A stretch of 32,792 bases of DNA, taken from the NCBI GenBank assembly GCA_934479825.1, contig CAKSOW010000029.1, positions 1-32,792 on the forward strand, in the 5' to 3' direction. Each line of letters starts with the position of its first letter. Position 1 is the stretch's first letter. This DNA comes from an uncultured Eubacteriales bacterium (GTDB lineage: Bacteria > Bacillota > Clostridia > Oscillospirales > CAG-382). Below are positions 1-8,349 of this stretch, in pieces. A program made the translations under genes and the position numbers. The notes under the pieces are model-generated. The model searched no databases. It saw nothing but the letters and a program-made list of their open reading frames with translations, and was not told the origin of the DNA.

Positions 1-59
1 GTAAATGCCTTGGCTGGCTTTCTCCTTTTGAATCTTTTTACAATTTGCTCTTGCACTTG

Positions 60-300
60 ACTTGAAAATTCAAGGAAGCAAAAAGAACGTAAAAACAGTC
101 TCTTTGGAGGCTTTTCGCAAAATGAAAAGCTCTCTTTCCAAGCCTTTTGAAAAAAAACTTGCCCCTTTTGGTGACTTTTCGGGAAAAGTGAAAGCCGCCC
201 GACGGTTTGAGTTCAAACCACCGGGCGACAAAATGTAATTTCTTTTGCCCCGCTTTTCTTTTAAGAAAAGCGAGTGGGGTTAAGGGCGCATAGCCCTTGT
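60..300 (-). repeat. Two-hairpin 3'-end repeat module, copy A1, with flanking hairpins
   Basis: Noncoding stretch just downstream of the MATE stop codon. Hairpin 1 is at 196-227: CGCCCG pairs with CGGGCG, and GGTTTG with CAAACC. Hairpin 2 is at 248-279 with the core GCTTTTC-TTTTAA-GAAAAGC. A third small hairpin, AAGGGC/GCCCTT, lies at 282-298. The upstream part (about 75-120, containing AAGCAAAAAGAACGTAAAA) matches 26455-26474 almost base for base, so the repeat is longer than the two hairpins. The same hairpin pair recurs at 10769, 24039 and 26506. Read on the minus strand, it would form the 3' UTR or terminator of the MATE transcript. No coding potential was recognised in 1-315. Confidence 0.7.
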
Positions 301-315
301 ACCAAGGTAAATGCC

Positions 316-1695
316 TTACAGATCCTTGATCTCTTTTTTGTATACATGTACAAGACATAATGACGAAAGCGTCACCGATACAATCTCCGCAATCGGAAAA
401 GCAAGCCAGACTGCCTCCACCGAATGCGTCGTAACGGCAAGAATCAAGGCAGCCGGCAGAAGAACGCCAAGCTGACGCATGGCCGAAACGCCAAGACTCA
501 AAAAGCCGTGTCCGAGCGCTTGGAAAACCGATAAAATAACAATACAGAAACCGGCAAACAGGAAACTGTAACTGATCCTGCGTAAAGCCGGAACACCGAT
601 CGCCATGATTTTTGCCATATCGTCGTTTCCGGTGTCGAAAATGCGAAGCAGGGTCTCCGGCATAAATTGAAACAGTAAAAAACCAATCAACATCAAAAGG
701 CAGGCATATATGACGCTGAGCTTTATAGTCTTTGTCAGCCGGTCGCGCTTTTTGGCCCCGTAATTGTAGGCAATGATCGGCACCATGCCGTTGTTCAAGC
801 CAAATACCGGCATGAACACAAAGCTTTGCAGTTTGAAATAGACCCCGAACACCGCCTGTGCAGTGTTTGCCACATCGCCGCAAAGACGCATGATCTGGTT
901 GATCCCTACCGTCATGACCGAGCCGATCGAACCCATAATGATCGACGGAACGCCGACTGAGTAAATGTTTTTGATGATCGCGCCGTCCGGCTTGAACGAA
1001 CGCATATGAAGCCGGACTTCATGGTTGAATTTGTGATTGAGAATAATTCCGGCAATAAACGCGATAATCTGCCCGATAACCGTAGCAAGCGCAGCACCGG
1101 CAACCCCCATTTTCGGAAATCCGAAATAGCCGTAGATCATGATCGGGTCAAGAATGATATTGAGAACAGCGCCAATCATCTGGGTTACCATGGTGAGCAT
1201 GGTTTTTCCGACCGACTGCAAAATACGTTCAAAGGTGATCTGACCGAATACGCCGAACGACAGAATACAGCAAATGGAAAGATATTGCGAACCGTAATTG
1301 GTAACTGATTCCGATGCACCGAACATGGAAAAATAGGCGCGTGAGAAGAAAATGCCGACTAACAGGAATACAATATAGTTGATAGCAGCCAAGAAAAGCC
1401 CGTTTTCTGCGGCTTTGTTGGCTCTTTCAAATTCTTTTTCGCCGAGACTGCGCGAAAGCAGCGCATTGATACCGACACCTGTGCCCACAGCAACGGAAAT
1501 CATTAAGTTTTGTACCGAAAAGGCAAGCGACAGAGCTGTGAGCGCGTCTTGTCCGAGGCGTGAAACAAACATTGTGTCAACAACATTGTAAAGCGCCTGC
1601 ACTAACATCGAGATCATCATAGGCGCCGCCATGGAAACAAGCAATCGATTTACGGGCATGACGCCCATTTTGTTTTCGGTTTGCGGTTTTGTCAA
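316..1695 (-). CDS. MATE family multidrug efflux transporter
   Basis: Predicted polytopic membrane protein of about 459 residues that would export cationic drugs or metabolites using a Na+ or H+ gradient. The N-terminus (NKMGVMPVNRLL, then LVQALYNVVDTMFV) is the usual clostridial MATE opening, followed by about 12 hydrophobic segments in two halves (for example GVAGAALATVIGQIIAF and NNGMVPIIAYNYGA). The longest reading frame starts at 1704, but there the GGG-containing ribosome binding site would lie 1 nt from the start codon. I place the start at the TTG of 1693-1695, 10 nt after that site, which gives MTKPQTENKMG as in relatives. A near-consensus promoter lies upstream, divergent from the DUF1893 operon. 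Substrate cannot be deduced. Confidence 0.9.
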   Translation of the reverse strand: MTKPQTENKMGVMPVNRLLVSMAAPMMISMLVQALYNVVDTMFVSRLGQDALTALSLAFSVQNLMISVAVGTGVGINALLSRSLGEKEFERANKAAENGLFLAAINYIVFLLVGIFFSRAYFSMFGASESVTNYGSQYLSICCILSFGVFGQITFERILQSVGKTMLTMVTQMIGAVLNIILDPIMIYGYFGFPKMGVAGAALATVIGQIIAFIAGIILNHKFNHEVRLHMRSFKPDGAIIKNIYSVGVPSIIMGSIGSVMTVGINQIMRLCGDVANTAQAVFGVYFKLQSFVFMPVFGLNNGMVPIIAYNYGAKKRDRLTKTIKLSVIYACLLMLIGFLLFQFMPETLLRIFDTGNDDMAKIMAIGVPALRRISYSFLFAGFCIVILSVFQALGHGFLSLGVSAMRQLGVLLPAALILAVTTHSVEAVWLAFPIAEIVSVTLSSLCLVHVYKKEIKDL

Positions 1696-1754
1696 ACAAA
1701 TCAATCCCTTTCTCTTTAAGGATTCTTTATCTTATTTCTTTTTGCAACTCTTAT

Positions 1755-1783
1755 ATTATAACGGATATATTCCCATATTGCAA
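1755..1783 (-). promoter_or_regulatory. Sigma-70 type promoter for the MATE gene
   Basis: On the minus strand, TTGCAA (1778-1783) is followed after exactly 17 nt by TATAAT (1755-1760), about 60 nt before the chosen start. It is divergent from the promoter at 1801. Confidence 0.7.
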
Positions 1784-1800
1784 TACGTTGAAAGAAAGAT

Positions 1801-1829
1801 TTGACAAATTCTCGGATATATGGTAAAAT
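1801..1829 (+). promoter_or_regulatory. Promoter of the DUF1893-topoisomerase-mnmE-prfB gene run
   Basis: TTGACA (1801-1806), 17 nt spacer, TAAAAT (1824-1829), 31 nt upstream of the ATG at 1861. It is the only clear promoter found before the gene run 1861-8160. Confidence 0.75.
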
Positions 1830-1860
1830 AATCTGTATTTCATAGATAAGGTTGGATACA

Positions 1861-2295
1861 ATGAACAATAGTTATCGTGATAAAGCATTGTCGGTTTTGC
1901 AGAATTCGGATGCAAGCTTTGTCTATGTGTCCGGAAAGGAGACGCTGACATCGGAATCGAAAGGAATCAGACGTCTTCTTTTGTTGGTGGAGGAAAAAAA
2001 GGATCTATCGGAGGGCTTTGTGGCTGACCGCATTGTCGGAAAAGCGGCGGCACTGCTTATGGTTTTGCAGGGCGCGCGGCAGGTCTATGCGGATACTCTC
2101 AGTGAACCGGCTTATGCGGTTTTTGAAAAATACGGCGTGAAGTTCTTGTTCCGGCATCTTGTGCCGGTCATTATCAATCGCAACGGCGATGGAATCTGTC
2201 CGATGGAAAAAGGTGTTCTCGATACGGACGACCCGAAAATAGCGTATGAAACGCTTGCAGAGACTGTAAAACGTATGAGTATGACCCGAAATTAA
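1861..2295 (+). CDS. DUF1893 domain protein
   Basis: Small soluble protein of 144 residues matching my recollection of the DUF1893 family (Thermotoga TM1506-like, a deaminase-like fold of unproven function). Recognisable parts are VADRIVGKAAALLMVLQGARQVYADTLS split across the middle and a conserved NRNGDGICPMEKGVLDTDDP near the C-terminus, which carries the only cysteine. In-frame translation is also open from a TTG at 1852. I prefer ATG 1861 because AAGG ends 9 nt upstream of it. No signal peptide or membrane segment is visible. It is first in the operon, 27 nt ahead of the topoisomerase gene. Function unknown; the family call rests on motif memory. Confidence 0.75.
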   Translation: MNNSYRDKALSVLQNSDASFVYVSGKETLTSESKGIRRLLLLVEEKKDLSEGFVADRIVGKAAALLMVLQGARQVYADTLSEPAYAVFEKYGVKFLFRHLVPVIINRNGDGICPMEKGVLDTDDPKIAYETLAETVKRMSMTRN

Positions 2296-2322
2296 AGGAA
2301 TGCCCGAAGAGGAGAAGAATCA

Positions 2323-4467
2323 ATGGCAAAAGAGCAGAAAAATTATGGTAATGACAGTATTACCTCTTTAAAAGGACCAGATCGCGTCCGCTTGCGCCCT
2401 GCCGTTATTTTCGGTTCGGACGGTTTGGACGGTTGCGGTCACACATTCCTTGAAATCCTTGCCAATGCGCTCGATGAGGCGCGTGAGGGATACGGAAACC
2501 GCATAAACGTGGAAGTCCGGAAGGATCATTCGATCAAGGTGGAGGACTTCGGGCGCGGCGTGCCGCTTGGCTGGAACGAACGCGAGGGACGGTATAACTG
2601 GGATCTTGTATATTGCGAACTGTATGCCGGCGGCAAATATGACAACGACGACGGCGAAGCATATGAATATTCGCTTGGTACGAACGGTCTTGGGGCGTGC
2701 GCTACGCAGTTTGCGTCGGAATATATGACGGTTACCAGCTATACAAAAGAAAATAAATCATCTATCCGCTTTGAAAAGGGATACCCGGTGACGGACCTTA
2801 TCGTAGAAGAACCGGTGCGCCGCCGCACGGGAACGGTGGTGGAATGGAAACCGGATCTGGCGGTTTTCACCGATATCAACGTTCCGTTTCTCTTTTTTGA
2901 TGAGACTGTCAAAAAGCAGGCGGTCGTCAATGAGGGTGTGACGATTACACTCGATTTTGAAAATCCGGACGGCACGCATGAAAAACGCGAATATCTCTAT
3001 AAACGCGGTATTGTCGATTACATCAATGAGATTATCAGCGCCGACGGGAACTATGACCCGGCCGCAGAAGCGCAAAAGGATGAAGAAACGGAAGAATCCG
3101 AGGAAAGCGGCGAGACCGGAGAATCTGTGGAATCTGCGGAAACCGAAGAAAGCGGCTCGACCGACGACATGGCCGAAGAATCTGCCGCACGTACCTATGC
3201 GTTGACCGTTCCGGCTTATTTCAAGACGGAATGCCGCGGCAAAGACCGTGGCGACATGAACGAATACAAGCTGAAAATCGAAATGGTTTTCTGCTTTTCC
3301 AATATGTTAAGCCGCGTGGAATATTACCACAATTCCAGCTTTTTGGAGCATGGCGGCTCGCCGGATAAAGCGACGCGCGCGGCCTTTGTCAAGGCGTTCG
3401 ACATCTATTTGAAAAACAACAACAAATACAACAAAAACGAGAGCAAGGTTACCTATGGCGACATTGAGGATTGTCTTGTCTTTATTGTCAATTCCCATTC
3501 CACGCGTACCAGTTATGAGAATCAGACCAAAAAGGCCATTACCAACACGTTTATTGCCGAGGCCATGACCGACTTTTTCTTGCACTCGCTGGAAGTGTTT
3601 TTTGCGGAAAATCCCAAGCAGGCGGAAAAAGCCGCCGCGCAGGTGCTTATCAACAAGCGAAGCCGTGAAAATGCCGAAAACGCACGCGTCAATATCAAGA
3701 AGAAGTTAGAAAAGAATATCGATATCGCCAACCGTGTGGAAAAGTTCGTGAACTGCCGTTCCAAAGACGCGGCTAAGCGCGAATTGTACATCGTGGAGGG
3801 CGACAGCGCTCTCGGTTCGGTTAAATTGGCGCGCAATCCGGAATATCAGGCGGTCATGCCGGTACGCGGAAAGACGCTCAACTGCTTGAAGAGCAGTTAT
3901 GACAAAATTTTCAAGAGCGATATTATTGTGGACCTGTTGAAGGTGATCGGTTGCGGCGTAGAGCTTGGCACTTCCAAGGGCAAAGACAAGAATTTATCGC
4001 AGTTTGACATTGGTTCGCTCAAATGGAGCAAGATCATTATCTGCACCGATGCCGACGAGGACGGTTATCAGATCCGGACGCTGATCTTAACTATGTTTTA
4101 CCGGCTTCTTCCGACGCTGATCCGGGAGGGGCGGGTATATATTGCGGAGTCGCCGCTGTACGAAATAGAATCCGGCAAGCTTGGCACGCAATTTGCTTAC
4201 AATGAAAAAGAAAAAGCGGATATCCTGAAACAGATCGGAAACGCACCCTATAAGATCATGCGCTCGAAAGGTTTGGGCGAAAACGAACCGGACATGATGA
4301 ACAAAACAACCATGAACCCGGTATCGCGCCGGTTGATCCGGATAGGGCCGGAGGACGAAACGGCAACGTATATCATGTTCAACACCTTGCTTGGCGACGA
4401 CATTACGGCAAGAAAAGCCTACATTGCCGCGCACGGTGCGGAATATATTGATCTTGCCGACGTATAA
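2323..4467 (+). CDS. GyrB/ParE-like type IIA DNA topoisomerase subunit B, divergent paralog
   Basis: A 714-residue ATPase subunit of a type IIA topoisomerase. The order is canonical: GHKL ATPase with N-box LEILANALDEA (about 43-53), DFGRG (75-79), G2-like SLGTNGLGA (117-125) and GTVVEW (170-175); transducer with QTK (401-403), the ATP-contacting lysine loop; TOPRIM with EGDSA (492-496) and metal ligands DADED (576-580); then KGLGE and TTMNP. It departs from housekeeping GyrB: RPAVIFG replaces RPGMYIG, EGDSALGS replaces EGDSAGGS, and a very acidic low-complexity insert (about residues 246-289) sits between ATPase and transducer. I recall similar second GyrB-like proteins in Clostridia, normally next to a GyrA-like partner. 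Here the next gene is mnmE, so the partner must lie elsewhere. A GAGGAG ribosome binding site precedes ATG 2323. Confidence 0.9.
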   Translation: MAKEQKNYGNDSITSLKGPDRVRLRPAVIFGSDGLDGCGHTFLEILANALDEAREGYGNRINVEVRKDHSIKVEDFGRGVPLGWNEREGRYNWDLVYCELYAGGKYDNDDGEAYEYSLGTNGLGACATQFASEYMTVTSYTKENKSSIRFEKGYPVTDLIVEEPVRRRTGTVVEWKPDLAVFTDINVPFLFFDETVKKQAVVNEGVTITLDFENPDGTHEKREYLYKRGIVDYINEIISADGNYDPAAEAQKDEETEESEESGETGESVESAETEESGSTDDMAEESAARTYALTVPAYFKTECRGKDRGDMNEYKLKIEMVFCFSNMLSRVEYYHNSSFLEHGGSPDKATRAAFVKAFDIYLKNNNKYNKNESKVTYGDIEDCLVFIVNSHSTRTSYENQTKKAITNTFIAEAMTDFFLHSLEVFFAENPKQAEKAAAQVLINKRSRENAENARVNIKKKLEKNIDIANRVEKFVNCRSKDAAKRELYIVEGDSALGSVKLARNPEYQAVMPVRGKTLNCLKSSYDKIFKSDIIVDLLKVIGCGVELGTSKGKDKNLSQFDIGSLKWSKIIICTDADEDGYQIRTLILTMFYRLLPTLIREGRVYIAESPLYEIESGKLGTQFAYNEKEKADILKQIGNAPYKIMRSKGLGENEPDMMNKTTMNPVSRRLIRIGPEDETATYIMFNTLLGDDITARKAYIAAHGAEYIDLADV

Positions 4468-4529
4468 GGAAAGGCAAAGCTCTTCTTATTTTCTTATTTG
4501 AAATCATCACATGACGAGGTAAAAACACT

Positions 4530-5921
4530 ATGCATACCTGCGCGGCGCTTTCCAGCGCGGCCGGCAAAGCCGGCGTTGCTGTGATCCGCCTTTCCGGCGA
4601 CGACGCCGAAACGATCGCATCGGCTGTCTTTCGGCCGAAAAACGGGAAATCCCTTGAAGATTGTCCGGCACGCTTTGCCGTCTACGGCACGGCTTTTGCG
4701 CCGGACGGCAAAAAAATCGATACCGGCCTTGCCACCGTTTTTCGCGCACCGCATTCCTATACCGGCGAAAATACGGTTGAGATCACTTGCCACGGAAGTC
4801 CGGTCGGGGTCAGTCTGATTCTCGGCGCGCTGTTTGAGGCTGGTGCGAAACCGGCTTTGCCGGGGGAATTCACCAAACGCGCCTTTGTAAGCGGAAAACT
4901 GGACTTGACCCAAGCCGAAGCGGTAGCCGATCTGCTTGACGCGCAAAGTGCCGATGAGCTGCGCTTGTTTTCCGCGCAGTTAGAGGGCGGCTTAGGCGAA
5001 AAGATCCGCATGCTTTCGGATAAAATAACCGAACTTTTGGCGTCGGTCTATGCTTATATGGATTATCCGGATGAGGACATGAGCGAGCTTTCCGACGACG
5101 AAATGAGCGAGCAGATTCAAGCGGTTTTGGAGGAATTGACCGTGCTTTCCGCCTCCTATTCTTCCGGCCGTGCCGTCACAAAGGGACTGTATACGGTCAT
5201 TGCCGGTGCGCCCAATACCGGAAAATCCACGTTTTTCAATCTGTTGGCCGGCACAGATCGTGCCATTGTCACGGACATTGCAGGCACGACGCGCGATGTC
5301 ATTACCGAAACCGTGCTTTGCGCCGGTGTCAAATTGAAATTAGCCGATACGGCAGGACTGCGCGACACCGACGATACAGTGGAAAAAATTGGTGTGGAGC
5401 GTTCCGAAAAGGCGTTGGACGAAAGCGAGCTATTGTTTGCCGTGTTTGACGCGTCGGGCGAAATGACCGCAAAAGACGAAGCGTTTATCCGCAAGATTGC
5501 GGCATTTGCCAAGACAAAACCGGTAATTGCCTTGATCAACAAAAGCGATATCGCGTCCGAAAAGCAGATAAACGTCTGGGAATCGGCTCTGATACACGCC
5601 GGCATTGAGCACCGCTTGATCGTTTCTGCCAAAAGCGGAGACGGCAGGAATCGGCTGGAAGAACTTATGCGCAAGCTTTTTCCTTTGTCCGGCGAAGCGC
5701 TGGAACAGGGCATGATTCTTGCCAATGCCAGACAGTATGCCGCTGTGACCAAAGCGGCGGCGTGCTTAAAAAATGCGCTTCAAGCCTTAGAAACGCTGAC
5801 GCGCGATATGGCCGGCCTTGATTTGGAGCAGGCGTTAGGAGCCTTGTGCGAGGCCGATGGCAGACAGGTGTCCGAACAGGTGGTCAATACGATATTCGCA
5901 CGTTTCTGTGTGGGAAAGTAG
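4530..5921 (+). CDS. mnmE: tRNA modification GTPase MnmE (TrmE)
   Basis: A 463-residue GTPase that, with MnmG, forms the 5-carboxymethylaminomethyl group on wobble U34 of certain tRNAs. The N-terminal folate-binding-like domain has PGEFTKRAFVSGKLDLTQAE (about 111-130). The G domain has GAPNTGKS (226-233), GTTRD (252-256), DTAGLRD (273-279) and NKSD (337-340). The C-terminus ends in FCVGK, with the catalytic cysteine C460 of the family's CxGK tail. Length is normal. The N-terminus begins close to the domain (MHTCAALSSAAGKAGVAVIR) where relatives have DTIAAIAT, so the start is well placed. The partner mnmG, often adjacent, is absent. The next gene starts 4 nt after its stop. Confidence 0.97.
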   Translation: MHTCAALSSAAGKAGVAVIRLSGDDAETIASAVFRPKNGKSLEDCPARFAVYGTAFAPDGKKIDTGLATVFRAPHSYTGENTVEITCHGSPVGVSLILGALFEAGAKPALPGEFTKRAFVSGKLDLTQAEAVADLLDAQSADELRLFSAQLEGGLGEKIRMLSDKITELLASVYAYMDYPDEDMSELSDDEMSEQIQAVLEELTVLSASYSSGRAVTKGLYTVIAGAPNTGKSTFFNLLAGTDRAIVTDIAGTTRDVITETVLCAGVKLKLADTAGLRDTDDTVEKIGVERSEKALDESELLFAVFDASGEMTAKDEAFIRKIAAFAKTKPVIALINKSDIASEKQINVWESALIHAGIEHRLIVSAKSGDGRNRLEELMRKLFPLSGEALEQGMILANARQYAAVTKAAACLKNALQALETLTRDMAGLDLEQALGALCEADGRQVSEQVVNTIFARFCVGK

Positions 5922-5925
5922 CGGC

Positions 5926-6414
5926 ATGAAAAGAATCATCAAGCCTGTTTTCGCTTTCTTTTCCGGGGCGTTGTGCGCCGACGTTCTGTTACGCGCTTGC
6001 TTTTTCCTTGCCGCATGGCAGAAAAGCGGATGGGGCGGGGCGCTCGGCTTTCTGGTGCGTAAAAGCGGCCTGTGGCTTACGCTTTCGGTACTTGTCTGTG
6101 CGCTGACGCTGTGCGTCGGCCTTTTGGGGAAAATCCCCGGAAAAGCCAAAAACATTTTTTTAGCAATAGCCTTTGTTTCCGGAAGTGTGGAATGGAGTCT
6201 ATTTCATGTTCGCATGTTGCCGGGCAAAGCCGGTGTTTATGCGTTTTTTGCCGCAACGCCGCTCTTTTGGCTTGCCGGACTTTTAAGTGCCGCTTTCTGT
6301 ATTCGGAGCGCATACCGGATATTTTTGAGAGGGAACACGAAAACAAGATCTAACAGAAAGCGGCCAAAGCCGCACAAACCTGTCGGGCAAAGTCCGATAG
6401 AAAAGAAATTCTGA
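5926..6414 (+). CDS. Small membrane protein of unknown function
   Basis: I do not recognise the family. The 162-residue product has about four hydrophobic segments (roughly residues 5-30, 50-70, 78-97 and 105-128) and then a very basic, proline-rich tail (GNTKTRSNRKRPKPHKPVG), so the tail is probably cytoplasmic. The start ATG 5926 is 4 nt after the mnmE stop with GGGAAAG 7 nt upstream, which implies translational coupling with mnmE; the frame also stays open upstream inside mnmE (to 5857), but that would be overlap. It lies between mnmE and prfB. Confidence 0.7.
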   Translation: MKRIIKPVFAFFSGALCADVLLRACFFLAAWQKSGWGGALGFLVRKSGLWLTLSVLVCALTLCVGLLGKIPGKAKNIFLAIAFVSGSVEWSLFHVRMLPGKAGVYAFFAATPLFWLAGLLSAAFCIRSAYRIFLRGNTKTRSNRKRPKPHKPVGQSPIEKKF

Positions 6415-6478
6415 AAAACTTGGGGACATGCGCCGCAAATTTTTCTTTGATATATCAGTTAATTTAGGAGATAAATCA

Positions 6479-7591
6479 ATGATCGTACAACTTGAAGAAG
6501 CAAAACAAACCTTAGGCACACTTTCAGCCGATGTCAAAGAACTTCGCGAGGCGCTTGACTATGACAAGCTTTGCGCCAAGGCGGATGAACTGGAAAAAGT
6601 GACCTGCGAGCCGGAATTCTGGAACAGAGAGGACGCGCAGGCCGTGATGGCGGATTTAAATGCCGCCAAAGCCAAAATAGAAGATTACAAAGAGCTTTCC
6701 GACGGCGTCAGCGCCTTGGGAGATCTCGTCGATATGGCTATTTCGGAGGACGACGAAAGCTTTACGGAAGAGATCTTATCCGAGCTTTCCGCTCTCCAAA
6801 AGAGCTATGACCGTCAGCGTATCGAAACCCTTCTTTCGGGCGAATTTGATAAGAACAACTGCATCCTTTCGATTCATCCGGGTGCCGGCGGCACAGAGGC
6901 CCAGGACTGGGCGGAGATGCTGTACCGCATGTACTGCCGCTATGCCGAAAAACATGGCTTTAAGGTGAAATTACTCGATTATCTGGACGGCGATGAAGCC
7001 GGTCTGAAAAGCGCGACCATTCTGATTTCGGGAAACTATGCCTACGGATATCTGAAAAGCGAGGGCGGCGTACACCGTTTGGTGCGCGTTTCACCGTTTG
7101 ACGCGTCGGGCAGACGACACACGTCGTTTGCATCGGTCGAAGTCATGCCGGAATTGGAGGATGACAGCGGCATTGAGATCCGGGACGAGGATCTTGAAAT
7201 TGAGACGCACCGTGCCAGCGGTGCCGGCGGACAGCACATCAACAAGACCGATTCGGCCGTCCGTATCATTCACAAGCCGACCGGCATTGTGGTTGGCTGC
7301 CAGACAGAGCGCAGCCAGCTTCAAAACAAGGAAACCTGCATGAAAATGCTCAAAGCGAAACTGCTCGAAATCAAGGAGCGCGAAAAGCTTGACAAGATCG
7401 ACGATATCAAGGGTGAAAAGCTCAATATCGAATGGGGTTCGCAGATCCGCTCATATGTTTTCATGCCGTATACGCTTGTCAAAGACGCGCGCACCGGCTA
7501 TGAGGACGGAAACATTTCGTCGGTTATGGACGGCAATATCGATGAATTTATCAATGCGTATCTGAAAGCCAAGGGCAATTTCTTAAAATAA
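6479..7591 (+). CDS. prfB: Peptide chain release factor 2 (RF2), no frameshift
   Basis: Reads UGA and UAA stop codons and triggers peptide release on the ribosome. The 370-residue product has the RF2 codon-reading tripeptide SPF at 205-207 and the catalytic GGQ at 250-252, the same numbering as E. coli RF2. The start is set by AGGAG at 6466-6470, 8 nt before ATG 6479; the frame is open from 6428 but without a better site. Most bacterial prfB genes carry an in-frame UGA around codon 26 that needs a +1 frameshift (CUU-UGA-C). Here the equivalent codons 26-28 are CTT GAC TAT (6554-6562) with no extra base and no stop, so RF2 is read directly. Confidence 0.96.
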   Translation: MIVQLEEAKQTLGTLSADVKELREALDYDKLCAKADELEKVTCEPEFWNREDAQAVMADLNAAKAKIEDYKELSDGVSALGDLVDMAISEDDESFTEEILSELSALQKSYDRQRIETLLSGEFDKNNCILSIHPGAGGTEAQDWAEMLYRMYCRYAEKHGFKVKLLDYLDGDEAGLKSATILISGNYAYGYLKSEGGVHRLVRVSPFDASGRRHTSFASVEVMPELEDDSGIEIRDEDLEIETHRASGAGGQHINKTDSAVRIIHKPTGIVVGCQTERSQLQNKETCMKMLKAKLLEIKEREKLDKIDDIKGEKLNIEWGSQIRSYVFMPYTLVKDARTGYEDGNISSVMDGNIDEFINAYLKAKGNFLK

Positions 7592-7614
7592 CAACTGAAA
7601 GCGGGGAACACACG

Positions 7615-8160
7615 ATGGCAGGCTTCAGCATTGCTCTTTTCTTCGGCGTTTTCTATCTGACCTTTTTGGCAATTCTTATCGGCATTTTCCTCTGTATGGT
7701 GCTCACCTATGTTTTTGACAGCCTTGCGTTTTTCGGCATGGCGCAAAAGAAAGGTCTTAGCCAAGCCTTTACCGCGTGGATCCCGTTTTATCATAAGGTG
7801 CTGTTCGGCAGAATCACGGGAAAGAATACGCTCGGCATTTTGTCGGCTGTGTGTAATCTGACCGCCTTTGCCAGCCTGTTCTGCCGTTTTGAGAACCGCT
7901 ATCTCTCCTATTTCTGCGTCGTACTTTTTGCGGCAAGCCTGGTGGCCGGCTTTGTGTTCGACCTTTTGATGGCGTCGGTTGTTTACCAAAACGCCTTGAA
8001 AAAGTACAGCGATGTTCTGACGATAGCCAGCGCGCTGACGCTTGGACTGACACGGCCGTTTATCCTCTTTGCGCTCCGGAACAAAATCACACCGCAGACA
8101 GATTCATCCGCTTGCGGCTTTTCGGAGCAAAAGCCGGAGATTCCCACAACAAACGCCTGA
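7615..8160 (+). CDS. Multi-pass membrane protein of unknown function
   Basis: Unrecognised 181-residue protein. Hydrophobic segments lie at about 5-35, 72-90, 97-120 and 140-155. Between the first and second is an amphipathic stretch (GMAQKKGLSQAFTAWIPFYHKVLFGRITGK); WIPFYHKVLFGRI resembles the WIPFYN-type motif of small DUF5684-like Firmicute membrane proteins, but I hold this loosely. The C-terminal 25 residues are polar. It starts 23 nt after prfB with GGGGAA as ribosome binding site and is the last gene before the terminator at 8187, so it is probably the end of the operon. Confidence 0.65.
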   Translation: MAGFSIALFFGVFYLTFLAILIGIFLCMVLTYVFDSLAFFGMAQKKGLSQAFTAWIPFYHKVLFGRITGKNTLGILSAVCNLTAFASLFCRFENRYLSYFCVVLFAASLVAGFVFDLLMASVVYQNALKKYSDVLTIASALTLGLTRPFILFALRNKITPQTDSSACGFSEQKPEIPTTNA

Positions 8161-8186
8161 CATAATCACTTAAAATTTACCGTTTT

Positions 8187-8223
8187 GCCCATGCCGCACA
8201 TCAAAGCCGGCGTGGGCTTTTTT
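8187..8223 (+). terminator. Rho-independent terminator after the prfB operon
   Basis: GCCCATGCCG (8187-8196) pairs with CGGCGTGGGC (8208-8217) over 10 bp with one wobble pair, followed directly by six T residues (8218-8223). Confidence 0.9.
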
Positions 8224-8258
8224 GTCGAAAAAAACTTTTTTAAATTTGCATTTACCTC

Positions 8259-8287
8259 TTGACAAATCCGTTACATTTTGGTAAGGT
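8259..8287 (+). promoter_or_regulatory. Promoter of the ABC exporter-SMI1 operon
   Basis: A consensus TTGACA at 8259-8264 is followed after 17 nt by a weak TAAGGT (8282-8287). TTACC (8252-8256) and GGTAA (8280-8284) form a possible inverted repeat spanning the promoter, which with the poor -10 box may mean that expression is regulated. Confidence 0.55.
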
Positions 8288-8310
8288 AATGGCGAATCAT
8301 GAAGCAGATA

Positions 8311-8330
8311 CCGTGTGATAAAAAACACGG
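8311..8330 (+). other. Leader hairpin ahead of the ABC exporter
   Basis: CCGTGT (8311-8316) can pair with ACACGG (8325-8330), closing an A-rich loop. It sits just before the GGAGG ribosome binding site at 8337-8341. It may only shape the leader; no known riboswitch is recognised. Confidence 0.4.
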
Positions 8331-8349
8331 TGCGACGGAGGTACCCGCT

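Noticed and set aside
38..883. A 281-codon open frame on the minus strand overlapping the MATE 3' half
   Set aside because: It lies in another frame of a certain MATE gene and of the hairpin repeat; the translation is rich in F, R, C and H with no domain features.
8311..8330. Riboswitch ahead of the ABC exporter
   Set aside because: Only one short hairpin is visible; no conserved aptamer pattern that I know.
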